Source: Pseudescherichia sp031987975 (GTDB taxonomy: Bacteria > Pseudomonadota > Gammaproteobacteria > Enterobacterales > Enterobacteriaceae). From it: DNA of 64,000 nt. Positions 53,630 to 63,124 of the stretch are shown piece by piece. How positions within the stretch are numbered: the stretch's first letter is position 1; the number at the start of each line of letters is the position of its first letter. Where the stretch lies: positions 102,164 through 166,163 of the forward strand of contig NZ_DALZYX010000010.1 in the NCBI RefSeq assembly GCF_031987975.1. The letters run 5' to 3'. The notes below the pieces were generated by a model, which worked only from the letters and a program-made list of their open reading frames with translations, had not been told where the DNA came from and made no database searches. The position numbers were made by a program, and so were the translations under genes.

Positions 53630-54139
53630 TTACTTCTTGATGCGGATCACCGGGGTCTCGCCCACGGTTACGCTACCGGACAGCTTGTTCAGCTCTTTGA
53701 TCTCGTCCATGTTGGAGATCACAACCGGCGTCAGGGTAGACTTGGCTTTCTCTTCCAGCAGCGGCAGATCGAACTCAATCACCGGATCGCCAACCTTCAC
53801 GCGCTGGCCCTCTTCGGCGATGCGTTTGAAACCTTCGCCTTTCAGTTCAACGGTGTCGATACCGAAGTGAACGAACAGCTCAATGCCGCTATCAGATTCG
53901 ATAGAGAAGGCATGGTTGGTTTCAAAAATCTTGCCAATGGTGCCATCGACAGGCGCAACCATTTTGTTGCCGGTTGGTTTGATAGCAATGCCATCACCAA
54001 CAATTTTTTCAGCAAACACCACATCCGGCACATCTTCGATGTTGACGATTTCGCCAGACAGCGGAGCAATAATCTCAATGGTTCCGGTATCTTTCTTATC
54101 GTCAGAAACCAGAGATTTCAGTTTATCGAACAAACCCAT
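53630..54139 (-). CDS. crr: PTS glucose-specific EIIA component (EIIA-Glc, Crr)
   Basis: EIIA-Glc receives phosphate from HPr, passes it to the glucose permease, and controls adenylate cyclase and inducer exclusion. The 169-residue length equals E. coli. The phosphorylated His is in LFVHFGIDTVEL (His91 counting Met) and the second active-site His in ETNHAFSIESD (His76). It is the last gene of ptsH-ptsI-crr, 40 bp after ptsI; E. coli also has crr promoters inside ptsI. Confidence 0.98.
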   Translation of the reverse strand: MGLFDKLKSLVSDDKKDTGTIEIIAPLSGEIVNIEDVPDVVFAEKIVGDGIAIKPTGNKMVAPVDGTIGKIFETNHAFSIESDSGIELFVHFGIDTVELKGEGFKRIAEEGQRVKVGDPVIEFDLPLLEEKAKSTLTPVVISNMDEIKELNKLSGSVTVGETPVIRIKK

Positions 54140-54179
54140 GATCTTCTCCTAAGCAGTAATTTGGGCCGCATCTCGTGGA

Positions 54180-55907
54180 TTAGCAGATTGTTTTTTCTTC
54201 AATGAACTTGTTAACCAGCGTCATTAACTCGTCCGTTGTCGGTTGAGCAAGAGCCTGCTCTGCTAAAACCTTCGCATCTTCGAAGTTCGTGTTACGAATA
54301 ATCTTCTTAATGCGCGGGATAGAAATGGCACTCATACTGAATTCATCCAGACCCATCCCCAGCAAGAGAAGTGTAGCACGTTCGTCGCCTGCAAGCTCTC
54401 CACACATGCCGGTCCATTTGCCTTCAGCATGAGAAGCATCAATAACTTGCTTAATTAAGGTCAATACAGACGGCGACATCGGCTGATACAGATGGGAGAT
54501 CATATCATTACCGCGGTCAACTGCCAGGGTGTACTGGGTTAAATCGTTAGTCCCGATACTGAAGAAATCCACTTCTTTCGCCAGGTGACGAGCAATGGTC
54601 GCCGCGGCAGGGGTCTCTACCATTACGCCCACTTCAATGGTCTCGTCAAAGGCTTTACCTTCGTCGCGCAGCTCCTGCTTGAAGGTTTCGATCGCTTTCT
54701 TCAGCACGCGAACCTCTTCAACAGAGATGATCATCGGGAACATGATACGCAGCTTGCCGAACGCGGAAGCTCGCAGGATAGCGCGAACCTGATCGCGCAG
54801 GATCTCTTTGCGATCCATGGCGATACGCACGGCGCGCCAGCCGAGGAACGGGTTCTCTTCTTTCGGGAAGTTCATGTACGGCAGCTCTTTATCGCCGCCG
54901 ATGTCCATGGTACGGACGATAACGGCCTGTGAGCCACAGGCTTCTGCCACCGCTTTATAGGCGGCAAACTGCTCTTCTTCGGTTGGCAGAGCGTCACGGT
55001 CCATGAACAGAAACTCGGTACGGTAGAGGCCTACGCCTTCTGCACCGTTACGCTCGGCACCGTCTACGTCACGTACGGTACCGATGTTGGCGCACACTTC
55101 GACCTGATGGCCGTCAAGGGTGATCGCCGGCAGGTCTTTCAGCTTCGCCAGTTCGGCTTTCTCAGAAGCCACCTGCTCCTGCACGCTGCGCAGGGTTTCG
55201 ATCTCTTCGTTGGTCGGGTTAACGTAAACTTTGTTATTCACCGCGTCGAGGATCAGATAGTCGTCATTTTTCACCTGGGCGGTAACGCTACCGGTACCCA
55301 CAATGGCAGGCAGCTCAAGGGAGCGCGCCATGATAGAGGTGTGGGAGGTACGTCCACCTGCATCGGTGATAAAACCCAGCACCTTGTTCAGGTTTAGCTG
55401 GGCGGTTTCCGACGGGGTAAGATCCGCCGCAACCAGAATCACTTCTTCCTGAATGGAACTCAGGTCGATGATAGCCAGGCCGAGGATGTTGCGCAGCAGG
55501 CGTTTACCGATATCGCGTACGTCGGCGGCACGCTCTTTCAGGTATTCGTCGTCCAGCTCTTCCAGGGCAGTTGCCTGACCTTCGATAACTTCGTGCGCTG
55601 CCGCATCGGCAGTCACGTGCTTATCTTTAATCAGGGCTATGATTTCCTGCTCCAGCTCCTCATCTTCCAGCAACATGATGTGGCCTTCGAAGATGGCTTC
55701 TTTTTCTTCACCAAAAGTTTCACCAGCTTTGGTTTTGATCGTTTCGAGCTGCGCAGATGCCTTAGCACGACCGCTCAAAAAACGCTCAACTTCCTGATCA
55801 ACCTTATCGGCAGAAATTTTTTTCCGGTCGATGACGATCTCGTCTTCTTTCAGCAGCAGTGCTTTGCCGAAAGCGATACCCGGGGATGCTAAAATGCCTG
55901 AAATCAT
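54180..55907 (-). CDS. ptsI: PTS enzyme I
   Basis: Enzyme I transfers phosphate from phosphoenolpyruvate to HPr. The 575 residues match E. coli exactly. The phospho-His is in GGRTSHTSIMARSL (His189), the PEP-binding region includes LYRTEFLFMDRD (Arg296) and the catalytic Cys502 is in MCGELAGDE. It lies 44 bp after ptsH. Confidence 0.98.
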   Translation of the reverse strand: MISGILASPGIAFGKALLLKEDEIVIDRKKISADKVDQEVERFLSGRAKASAQLETIKTKAGETFGEEKEAIFEGHIMLLEDEELEQEIIALIKDKHVTADAAAHEVIEGQATALEELDDEYLKERAADVRDIGKRLLRNILGLAIIDLSSIQEEVILVAADLTPSETAQLNLNKVLGFITDAGGRTSHTSIMARSLELPAIVGTGSVTAQVKNDDYLILDAVNNKVYVNPTNEEIETLRSVQEQVASEKAELAKLKDLPAITLDGHQVEVCANIGTVRDVDGAERNGAEGVGLYRTEFLFMDRDALPTEEEQFAAYKAVAEACGSQAVIVRTMDIGGDKELPYMNFPKEENPFLGWRAVRIAMDRKEILRDQVRAILRASAFGKLRIMFPMIISVEEVRVLKKAIETFKQELRDEGKAFDETIEVGVMVETPAAATIARHLAKEVDFFSIGTNDLTQYTLAVDRGNDMISHLYQPMSPSVLTLIKQVIDASHAEGKWTGMCGELAGDERATLLLLGMGLDEFSMSAISIPRIKKIIRNTNFEDAKVLAEQALAQPTTDELMTLVNKFIEEKTIC

Positions 55908-55951
55908 AACCCTACCTTACTTGTGACTGATTTTTTAAAAGAACCCGGAAC

Positions 55952-56209
55952 TTACTCGAGTTCAGCCATCAGTTTTACCAGATGCTCTACGGCTTTCTGC
56001 TCGTCTTCGCCTTCAGCGGACAGCGTTACAACGGTACCCTGGGTCAGGCCCAGAGTCTGGAGTTTGAACAGGCTTTTTGCGCTAGCGCTTTTGCCGTTGG
56101 AGGTCACAGTGATCTCTGAAGTGAAGCCTTTCGCTTCTTTCACAAACTGAGCAGCAGGGCGGGTATGCAGACCGTTCGGAGCGGTAATGGTAACTTCTTG
56201 CTGGAACAT
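55952..56209 (-). CDS. ptsH: PTS phosphocarrier protein HPr
   Basis: HPr is the small carrier between enzyme I and the sugar-specific EIIA proteins. The 85 residues begin MFQQEVTITAPNGLHTRPAA, with the phosphorylated His15, and keep the conserved helix with KSLFKLQTLGLTQG (Ser46). It is the first gene of the operon and follows a long untranslated region. Confidence 0.98.
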   Translation of the reverse strand: MFQQEVTITAPNGLHTRPAAQFVKEAKGFTSEITVTSNGKSASAKSLFKLQTLGLTQGTVVTLSAEGEDEQKAVEHLVKLMAELE

Positions 56210-56540
56210 TGTATTTCCCCAACTTATAGGTTTAGTGTTGTGGATCTAAAGTCTAGCCTGGCGGCACAACTTTAGCCTGTATTGTTAGCGCCGGCATAAC
56301 GGGACACGGGACAAAAGTTCGCCTGCGCAATCCGCTGCTGGCACTTCTGACCGTCGCAAGTACTCGTCTATAACATTATGCCGCGAAAGCGAGACTTCAA
56401 CCAAATCCTAAAATCGATTCAGCAAGTTTAAAGTCACAATTCGATTAATTTCGCGCTTCAAAATAAATGTGCTGGTTAAATACCAGACCCAACAGGGCGA
56501 ATCAATGCCAGGTGAGTTGAAAGTTTGACGTGGGCCACAA
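56210..56540 (-). other. pts operon upstream region (promoters expected, not fully resolved)
   Basis: This stretch, about 330 bp, lies between ptsH and the cysK terminator and holds no gene. In E. coli it carries two pts promoters with CRP and Cra (FruR) sites. Here AATTGTGACTTTAAACTTG (minus strand, around 56425-56445) contains one good CRP half-site (TGTGA) but a poor second half. I cannot place the start sites with confidence. Confidence 0.5.
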
Positions 56541-56567
56541 AAAAGCACCCCGAAAGGTGCTTTTTTA
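56541..56567 (-). terminator. cysK terminator
   Basis: AAAAAGCACC and GGTGCTTTTT pair over 10 bp with a 6-nt loop; read on the minus strand this gives a GC stem followed by a T-run, 21 bp past the cysK stop. Confidence 0.9.
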
Positions 56568-56588
56568 TGCGATTTTTACAGTCCGCGA

Positions 56589-57560
56589 CTACTGCTGCAA
56601 CTCTTTCTCAGTGAAGAGATCGGCAAACAGGGCGGTACTTAAATAGCGCTCACCTGATGAAGGCAGAATAACGACAATGTTCTTGTTGGTAAAGGCCTCA
56701 TCTTCCTGCAGCTTCAGCGCAGCGGCAACGGCAGCACCAGAGGAGATACCTGCCAGAATGCCTTCCTCTTCCATCAGACGGCGCGCAACGCTAATTGCTT
56801 CATCGTTGGTGATGGCGACGACTTTGTCGATCAGCTTCAGATCGAGGTTGCCGGGAATAAAGCCAGCACCGATACCCTGGATCTTGTGCGGGCCTGGCTT
56901 CAGCTCTTCGCCTGCCAGCGCCTGGGCGATAACCGGGGAGTCCGTCGGCTCTACCGCCACGGTGATCAGATCGGTTTTACCCTTGGTATTTTTGATATAG
57001 CGTGACACGCCGGTCAGCGTACCGCCGGTACCCACACCGGAGATGAAGACATCTACCTGGCCGTCGGTATCTTCCCAGATTTCCGGGCCGGTGGTCTTCT
57101 CATGGATTTCCGGGTTAGCAGGGTTGCTGAACTGCTGGAGCAGCAGGTACTTAGCGGGATCGCTGGCCACAATCTCTTCAGCTTTCTGGATTGCGCCTTT
57201 CATGCCTTTCGCGCCTTCGGTCAGCACCAGGTTCGCGCCCAGCGCTTTCAGCAGCTTACGACGCTCAATGCTCATGGTTTCCGGCATGGTCAGCGTCAGC
57301 TTGTAGCCGCGCGCGGCAGCGACATAGGCCAGCGCAATCCCGGTGTTGCCGCTGGTGGGTTCTACCAGCTCAACGCCCGCTTTCAGCACGCCCCGTTTTT
57401 CGGCATCCCAAATCATATTGGCACCAATACGGCATTTCACGCTGAAGCTTGGGTTACGGGACTCGACCTTAGCGAGGATGCGTCCATTACCGATGCGGTT
57501 CAGTCGGACCAGCGGCGTGTGGCCGATAGTCAACGAGTTGTCTTCAAAAATCTTACTCAT
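56589..57560 (-). CDS. cysK: Cysteine synthase A (O-acetylserine sulfhydrylase A)
   Basis: CysK makes cysteine from O-acetylserine and sulfide and associates with CysE. The 323 residues equal E. coli. The PLP lysine is in NPSFSVKCRIG (Lys42), the phosphate loop is SGNTGIALAY and the substrate loop is GISSGAAVAAAL. It is controlled by CysB in E. coli. cysZ lies upstream in the same direction. Confidence 0.98.
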   Translation of the reverse strand: MSKIFEDNSLTIGHTPLVRLNRIGNGRILAKVESRNPSFSVKCRIGANMIWDAEKRGVLKAGVELVEPTSGNTGIALAYVAAARGYKLTLTMPETMSIERRKLLKALGANLVLTEGAKGMKGAIQKAEEIVASDPAKYLLLQQFSNPANPEIHEKTTGPEIWEDTDGQVDVFISGVGTGGTLTGVSRYIKNTKGKTDLITVAVEPTDSPVIAQALAGEELKPGPHKIQGIGAGFIPGNLDLKLIDKVVAITNDEAISVARRLMEEEGILAGISSGAAVAAALKLQEDEAFTNKNIVVILPSSGERYLSTALFADLFTEKELQQ

Positions 57561-57699
57561 AGCCCGTCCTTAACTGTATGAATTTGGGAACGACATCAGC
57601 ATACGCGGTTAAGGAATATGCGGAAGTAAGGATTTCGCATATCTATATGCTGATGAGAAATAATAGCAACAACTATGGAATAAGAACGGAATATTGCCC

Positions 57700-58461
57700 T
57701 CAATTCCAGAGGGCATGCTTTGATCGGTAGCAATCTACCCACATAGCGGTCGCGCCGCAGACGGCAACGGGCATGATCACCAGATTAAGAACCGGTATCA
57801 GGGTAAACAGGCTGGTCAGCGCGCCAAACTGCATATTGGTGACCTTTCTCGCCCGCAGCGCGCCGCGCATGGCTTTAAAAGGCACCTTATGGTTATCGAA
57901 GGGGTAGTCGCAGTACTGGATCGCCAGCATCCACGCGCTAAACAGGAACCACAGTACCGGAGCCACGGTCTGCCCGATACCGGGAATAAAGTAGAGCAGC
58001 AGCAGAACGGCAGCACGTGGCAGATACCACGCCAGCTTTTGCCACTCGCGCTTCATAATGCGCGGCAGATCCTTAACGATACCGGTAATGCCGGTGTCCG
58101 GCGGCGTTGCCCCGGTCAACCTGGCTTCAAGCTGCTCGGCCAGCAGGCCGTTAAAGGGGGCGGCAATCCAGTTGGCAATGGTTGAGAAGAAGTAACCAAA
58201 GACCAGTATCACGGAGAGCACGGCGATGGGCCATAGCAGGTAGCTCAGCCACTGCAGCCAGTCCGGTACGTGGCGCATCAGCGCCGGGATCCAGCTATCG
58301 AGCCGGGTAAACAGCCAGGCAAAAGCACAGCCAATCAAGATGATGTTGACCAGAAGCGGCATAATCACAAAGCGTCGTATGCCGGGCAGGGTGATGAGCT
58401 TCCAGCCCTGGGAAAAGTAATAAACGCCGCTGCGGGGCGGGGTAACTGATGTTGAAACCAT
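57700..58461 (-). CDS. cysZ: Sulfate transporter CysZ
   Basis: CysZ is an inner-membrane protein for sulfate uptake used in cysteine synthesis. The ATG at 58461 gives MVSTSVTPPRSGVYYFSQGW and 253 residues as in E. coli; a frame extended to 58581 is not conserved. Membrane segments are visible near residues 32-52, 70-95, 150-175 and 205-230, and the family motif GYFFSTIANWIAAPFNGLLA follows the second. It diverges from zipA and is 139 bp upstream of cysK. Confidence 0.95.
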   Translation of the reverse strand: MVSTSVTPPRSGVYYFSQGWKLITLPGIRRFVIMPLLVNIILIGCAFAWLFTRLDSWIPALMRHVPDWLQWLSYLLWPIAVLSVILVFGYFFSTIANWIAAPFNGLLAEQLEARLTGATPPDTGITGIVKDLPRIMKREWQKLAWYLPRAAVLLLLYFIPGIGQTVAPVLWFLFSAWMLAIQYCDYPFDNHKVPFKAMRGALRARKVTNMQFGALTSLFTLIPVLNLVIMPVAVCGATAMWVDCYRSKHALWN

Positions 58462-58691
58462 AGTCGGGCTATACTCCTTTAATGACCACCGAATGGGGTA
58501 CGCGGCTATAATATCCGTATCGCGCAGACCGCACAGCTCGGAAATGTTCGAAAAAACAGCAAAAAGTACGATTTTACACATCTTTATGCGGTGAAAGCTG
58601 CGTGTGCACTTGCACTTGCGCTGAACGGCAAATACTCTTAGTGAGTAAATGTTTGCCGTGGTGGCAAGGTGTTAGAACAACAGAGAATATA

Positions 58692-59720
58692 ATGATGCAG
58701 GATTTGCGTCTGATATTAATCATTGTTGGCGCGATCGCCATAATCGCTTTACTGGTTCACGGTTTTTGGACCAGCCGGAAAGAGCGTTCGACGATGTTCC
58801 GCGATCGCCCAATGAAACGCATGAAGTCGCGTCGTGACGATGATGAGTCGTATGACGACGACACCGAAGATAACGTCGATGAAGGCGTGGGTGAAGTGCG
58901 TGTTCATAAAACGGGCCACGCCCCAAGTGCGGGTCAGGAGCACGAAGCTCCGCGAACGCCGCAGCACCAGTATCAGCCGCCTTACGCGTCTGCCCAGCCT
59001 CGCCAGCATGCTCCCGTACAGCAGCCTGATGAGCCGCTGCGTCAGGTACCGCCTCAGCAGCCTGCTGCACCGCGCGTTGAGCCTCAGCCGGTAAGAGGTG
59101 CGCCAGCGCAGCCTGTCCAGCAGCCTGCTCAGCCTCAACCGGTACAGCAGCAACCTGTGCAGCAGCACGCACAGCATCAGCCTCTTTCTCAGCAGCCAGT
59201 GGCTCAGCCTCAGCAGCCTGTCGCTCAGCAGCCAGCACCGGAACCCGCTCCGCAGCCTGCACCGCAGGAAGCACCTGCAGCAGTCGAGAAGCCGCAGCGC
59301 AAAGAGACAGTCATTATTATGAACGTTGCCGCACATCCGGGCAGCGAACTGAGCGGTGAAGCCCTGCTGGCCAGTATTCAACAGGCCGGTTTCGCCTTTG
59401 GTGATATGAATATTTTCCACCGCCACCTTAGTCCTGACGGCAGCGGTCCGGCCCTGTTTAGCCTGGCGAACATGGTTAATCCGGGCACCTTCGATCCGGA
59501 GATGACCGGCAACTTTACTACCCCTGGCGTCACCATGTTTATGCAGGTGCCGTCCTATGGCGATGAGTTGCAGAACTTCAAGCTGATGCTCCAGTCCGCA
59601 CAGTACATTGCCGATGAAGTCGGTGGCGTCGTGCTGGACGATCAGCGCCGGATGATGACGCCGCAGAAGCTGCGTGAGTACCAGGACCGCATTCGTGAAG
59701 TAAAAGAGGCGAACGCTTAA
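58692..59720 (+). CDS. zipA: Cell division protein ZipA
   Basis: ZipA anchors FtsZ to the inner membrane at the division site. The ATGATG at 58692 gives MMQDLRLILIIVGAIAIIAL, the membrane anchor, and 342 residues (328 in E. coli). Next come a charged segment (RDDDESYDDDTEDNVDEG), a Pro/Gln-rich linker (about 75-195) full of QP and PQQP repeats, and the C-terminal FtsZ-binding domain (about 200-342). The extra length is in the linker, which differs in sequence between species. Confidence 0.96.
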   Translation: MMQDLRLILIIVGAIAIIALLVHGFWTSRKERSTMFRDRPMKRMKSRRDDDESYDDDTEDNVDEGVGEVRVHKTGHAPSAGQEHEAPRTPQHQYQPPYASAQPRQHAPVQQPDEPLRQVPPQQPAAPRVEPQPVRGAPAQPVQQPAQPQPVQQQPVQQHAQHQPLSQQPVAQPQQPVAQQPAPEPAPQPAPQEAPAAVEKPQRKETVIIMNVAAHPGSELSGEALLASIQQAGFAFGDMNIFHRHLSPDGSGPALFSLANMVNPGTFDPEMTGNFTTPGVTMFMQVPSYGDELQNFKLMLQSAQYIADEVGGVVLDDQRRMMTPQKLREYQDRIREVKEANA

Positions 59721-59750
59721 ATCCTGCGGTAGTTTTATCTCTCTAATAAG

Positions 59751-59773
59751 CCCCCGCCTGTCGGGGGTTTTTT
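59751..59773 (+). terminator. Intrinsic terminator between zipA and ligA
   Basis: CCCCCG and CGGGGG form a 6-bp GC stem with a 5-nt loop, followed by TTTTTT. It lies 30 bp after zipA and 16 bp before ligA, so it may attenuate read-through into ligA. Confidence 0.88.
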
Positions 59774-59789
59774 CTATTGATGGTGCGAT

Positions 59790-61808
59790 ATGGAATCAAT
59801 CGAACAACAGCTGACTGAACTGCGAACCACGCTTCGCCATCATGAATATCTCTATCACGTGATGGATGCGCCTGAAATCCCGGATGCTGAATATGACCGT
59901 CTGCTGCGCGAGCTGCGCGCCCTTGAGGCCGAGCATCCGGATCTTATTACGCCGGACTCCCCTACCCAGCGGGTAGGGGCCGCACCGTTGACGGCCTTTA
60001 CCCAGGTGCGCCACGAAGTGCCGATGCTGTCGCTGGATAACGTCTTCGATGAGGAGAGCTTTCTGGCGTTTAACAAACGTGTACAGGATCGCCTGAAGAG
60101 CACCGATGCCCTGAGCTACTGCTGTGAGCTTAAGCTCGACGGGCTGGCGGTCACTATTATTTATGAGAACGGCGTGCTGATCCAGGCCGCTACCCGCGGG
60201 GATGGCACCACCGGGGAGGACATCACCACTAACGTGCGCACTATCCGGGCGATCCCCCTTAAGCTGCACGGAGATAACATTCCGACCCGGCTGGAGGTAC
60301 GCGGCGAAGTCTTTCTGCCTCAGGCGGGCTTTGAGAAGATTAACGATGACGCCCGACGCACCGGTGGCAAAGTGTTTGCTAACCCCCGCAACGCGGCGGC
60401 AGGCTCTCTGCGCCAGCTCGATCCGCGCGTTACCGCTAAGCGGCCGCTGACCTTCTTCTGTTACGGCGTAGGTATCCTGCAGGGGGGCGATCTGCCCCGC
60501 AGCCATCTGGGCCGTCTGCAGCAGTTCAAGGCCTGGGGCCTGCCGGTGAGCGATCGCATTCGCATCTGCGACACGCCGGAAGCCGTACTGGATTTCTACC
60601 ATCAGGTGGAGGCAGATCGTCCAACGCTTGGGTTCGATATCGACGGCGTGGTGATCAAAGTCGATTCTCTCGACCTGCAGGAGCAGCTGGGATTCGTTGC
60701 CCGCGCTCCACGCTGGGCGGTGGCGTTTAAGTTTCCAGCCCAGGAGCAGTTGACCTTTGTGCGTGACGTGGAGTTCCAGGTTGGACGCACTGGGGCAATT
60801 ACCCCCGTGGCGCGCCTTGAGCCAGTGCAGGTAGCGGGCGTGCTGGTCAGTAACGCCACTCTGCACAATGCGGATGAGATCGCGCGTCTGGGACTGAAAA
60901 TTGGCGATCGGGTCGTGATCCGCCGGGCGGGAGATGTGATCCCGCAGGTGGTTAACGTGGTCGAGTCCGAGCGTCCAGCGGATGCCCGTGACGTTGAGTT
61001 CCCGACGCACTGTCCGGTCTGCGGCTCCGACGTTGAGCGCGTTGAGGGCGAAGCGGTAGCGCGCTGCACCGGCGGGCTAATCTGCGGGGCGCAGCGTAAA
61101 GAGTCATTGAAGCATTTTGTCTCCCGCCGGGCGATGGATGTGGACGGCATGGGCGATAAAATTATCGATCAGCTGGTAGAGAAAGAGTATGTGCACACCC
61201 CAGCCGACCTGTTCCGCCTGACGGCGGGCAAGCTGACGGGGCTGGATCGGATGGGACCAAAGTCGGCGCAGAACGTAGTGAACGCGCTGGAGAAGGCGAA
61301 AGAGACCACTTTTGCCCGCTTCCTCTACGCACTGGGCATTCGTGAGGTAGGCGAAGCCACGGCGGCAGGCCTTGCGGCACACTTTGGTACCCTCGAGGCG
61401 CTGGAGGCAGCATCTATTGAGGAGCTGCAGAAGGTGCCGGACGTCGGCATCGTCGTCGCTACCCACGTATTTAACTTCCTGGCGGAAGAGAGCAACCGTG
61501 AGGTGATCCGCGATCTGGTCGCAGGCGTTGGCATCCACTGGCCAAAACCGCTGGTAGTTAATGCTGAGGAGATCGACAGCCCGTTCGCCGGTAAAACGGT
61601 GGTACTGACTGGCAGCCTGAGCCAGATGTCCCGGGATGACGCGAAGGCGCGGCTGGTGGAGCTGGGGGCAAAAGTAGCGGGCAGCGTATCGAAAAAGACC
61701 GATCTGGTGATCGCTGGCGAAGCGGCTGGCTCTAAGCTGGCAAAAGCGCAGGAGCTGGGGATTGCAGTAATTGACGAAGACGAGATGCTGCGCCTGATGG
61801 GAGCCTGA
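59790..61808 (+). CDS. ligA: NAD-dependent DNA ligase LigA
   Basis: LigA seals nicks in DNA during replication and repair, using NAD. The 672 residues (671 in E. coli) hold, in order, the Ia domain, the adenylation domain with the AMP lysine in CELKLDGLAVTI (about residue 115), the OB fold, the four-cysteine zinc finger (CPVCGS...CTGGLIC, about 408-432), helix-hairpin-helix repeats, and a C-terminal BRCT domain (from about 592, FAGKTVVLTGSLSQMSRDDA). Confidence 0.98.
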   Translation: MESIEQQLTELRTTLRHHEYLYHVMDAPEIPDAEYDRLLRELRALEAEHPDLITPDSPTQRVGAAPLTAFTQVRHEVPMLSLDNVFDEESFLAFNKRVQDRLKSTDALSYCCELKLDGLAVTIIYENGVLIQAATRGDGTTGEDITTNVRTIRAIPLKLHGDNIPTRLEVRGEVFLPQAGFEKINDDARRTGGKVFANPRNAAAGSLRQLDPRVTAKRPLTFFCYGVGILQGGDLPRSHLGRLQQFKAWGLPVSDRIRICDTPEAVLDFYHQVEADRPTLGFDIDGVVIKVDSLDLQEQLGFVARAPRWAVAFKFPAQEQLTFVRDVEFQVGRTGAITPVARLEPVQVAGVLVSNATLHNADEIARLGLKIGDRVVIRRAGDVIPQVVNVVESERPADARDVEFPTHCPVCGSDVERVEGEAVARCTGGLICGAQRKESLKHFVSRRAMDVDGMGDKIIDQLVEKEYVHTPADLFRLTAGKLTGLDRMGPKSAQNVVNALEKAKETTFARFLYALGIREVGEATAAGLAAHFGTLEALEAASIEELQKVPDVGIVVATHVFNFLAEESNREVIRDLVAGVGIHWPKPLVVNAEEIDSPFAGKTVVLTGSLSQMSRDDAKARLVELGAKVAGSVSKKTDLVIAGEAAGSKLAKAQELGIAVIDEDEMLRLMGA

Positions 61809-61809
61809 G

Positions 61810-62025
61810 ATGGATAAAGCCCAGCTGGTGGAGATTGCCAATACCGAGATGCCCTTTGGTAAATATAAAGGCCGCAGGCTGATCGATCTTCCGGAGGAGT
61901 ACCTGCTCTGGTTTGCCCGCAAGGAGACATTTCCTCCCGGGCATCTGGGGCAACTGATGGCCTTTACGTTGCTGATTAAGACCGAGGGGCTGACTCATCT
62001 GGTGCAGCCCCTGCGGCGGCCTTAG
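61810..62025 (+). CDS. ypeB: Small DUF3820 protein YpeB
   Basis: The 71-residue protein, MDKAQLVEIANTEMPFGKYK onwards, matches the DUF3820 family with the core GRRLIDLPEEYLLWFARK. Its function is unknown. It starts 1 bp after the ligA stop, so it is part of the ligA operon. Its stop overlaps that of the convergent yfeH by 4 bp. Confidence 0.92.
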   Translation: MDKAQLVEIANTEMPFGKYKGRRLIDLPEEYLLWFARKETFPPGHLGQLMAFTLLIKTEGLTHLVQPLRRP

Positions 62026-63014
62026 CTGTTATCAGCGGCCTGACGCGCCTGCTGAGCATCGGCCTGACGCTTATAACGGCGCGCCAGTACGGCACAGACC
62101 ATCAGCTGGATCTGGTGGAAGATCATCAGGGGCAGCACCATCATCCCAATCACCGAAGTAGGGAAGAGAATATTGGCCATCGGGATGCCGTTGGCCAGAC
62201 TCTTTTTCGAACCGCAGAAAACGATGGTAATTTCATCGGCTTTATTAAAGCCGCAGCTACGCGCCACCAGGATGTTTACCCCCATCACGATCGCCAGCAG
62301 TACCAGACTGACAATCACAATAAACAGCAGCGATCCCATTCCCACTTTATGCCAGATGCCATTCACCACCGCTTCGCTGAAGGCAGAGTAGACGACCAGC
62401 AGGATAGAGGTCTGGTCGGTTTTGGCGATCCACTTTTTATTCCGCGCAACAAACGCGGCGGTCCATGGACGGGAGAGGTGGCCCAGTACAAACGGCAGCA
62501 GTAGCTGCAGCATGATCTTGCCGACCTGCTCCAGGCTGCCCTGTGCACCGTGCATATTCATTACCAGTCCAACCAGCAGCGGTGAGAGGAAAATGCCCAG
62601 CAGGCTAGAGGCGGAGGCGGAGCAGACCGCCGCGGCTACGTTACCTCCCGCCAGCGAGGTAAAGGCAATTGCGGACTGCACGGTAGCAGGCAGGATGCAA
62701 AGGTAGAGAAAACCGGTATAAAGCTCAGGGCTGACGTTGACCGGCGCCCACCAGGCAAACAGCACGCCCAGCACCGGGAAGAGGATAAAGGTGCTGCACA
62801 TTACCCATAGATGCAACCGCCAGTGGCTGCCCCCGGCGATAATAGCTTCCCGGGAGAGCTTGGCCCCGTGCATGAAGAACAGCAGGGCGATAGCTGCGGT
62901 GGTGAGTCCTTCAAAAAATGGCACGAAGCCGCCGCGGGCCGGAAGAAAAGATGCCAGTAAAACCACGGCAATGAGCGTGAGGGTGAAGGGATCGAGGACG
63001 CGTAAAAATTTCAT
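62022..63014 (-). CDS. yfeH: Putative Na+-dependent bile acid symporter-family protein YfeH
   Basis: The 330-residue membrane protein belongs to the SBF-like (bile acid:sodium symporter) family. About ten hydrophobic segments are visible. FCGSKKSLANGIPMANILFP (about residues 265-284) and FTSLAGGNVAAAVCSAS are the conserved sodium-site-like motifs. The substrate is unknown. It ends with a hydrophilic tail (YKRQADAQQARQAADNS). It converges with ypeB. Confidence 0.92.
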   Translation of the reverse strand: MKFLRVLDPFTLTLIAVVLLASFLPARGGFVPFFEGLTTAAIALLFFMHGAKLSREAIIAGGSHWRLHLWVMCSTFILFPVLGVLFAWWAPVNVSPELYTGFLYLCILPATVQSAIAFTSLAGGNVAAAVCSASASSLLGIFLSPLLVGLVMNMHGAQGSLEQVGKIMLQLLLPFVLGHLSRPWTAAFVARNKKWIAKTDQTSILLVVYSAFSEAVVNGIWHKVGMGSLLFIVIVSLVLLAIVMGVNILVARSCGFNKADEITIVFCGSKKSLANGIPMANILFPTSVIGMMVLPLMIFHQIQLMVCAVLARRYKRQADAQQARQAADNS

Positions 63015-63124
63015 AATGACTCCTGAAAGACAGTGCCACCATTTTGCGTTTTTATGGATGTTAATGAAAAGTGATTTATCGCGTTTGTTGAGAAATTAGA
63101 GAGGCATAACGCCTCTCTGAGCGG

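Noticed and set aside
59796..61010. 404-codon frame antisense to ligA
   Set aside because: No recognisable domain and full overlap with ligA.
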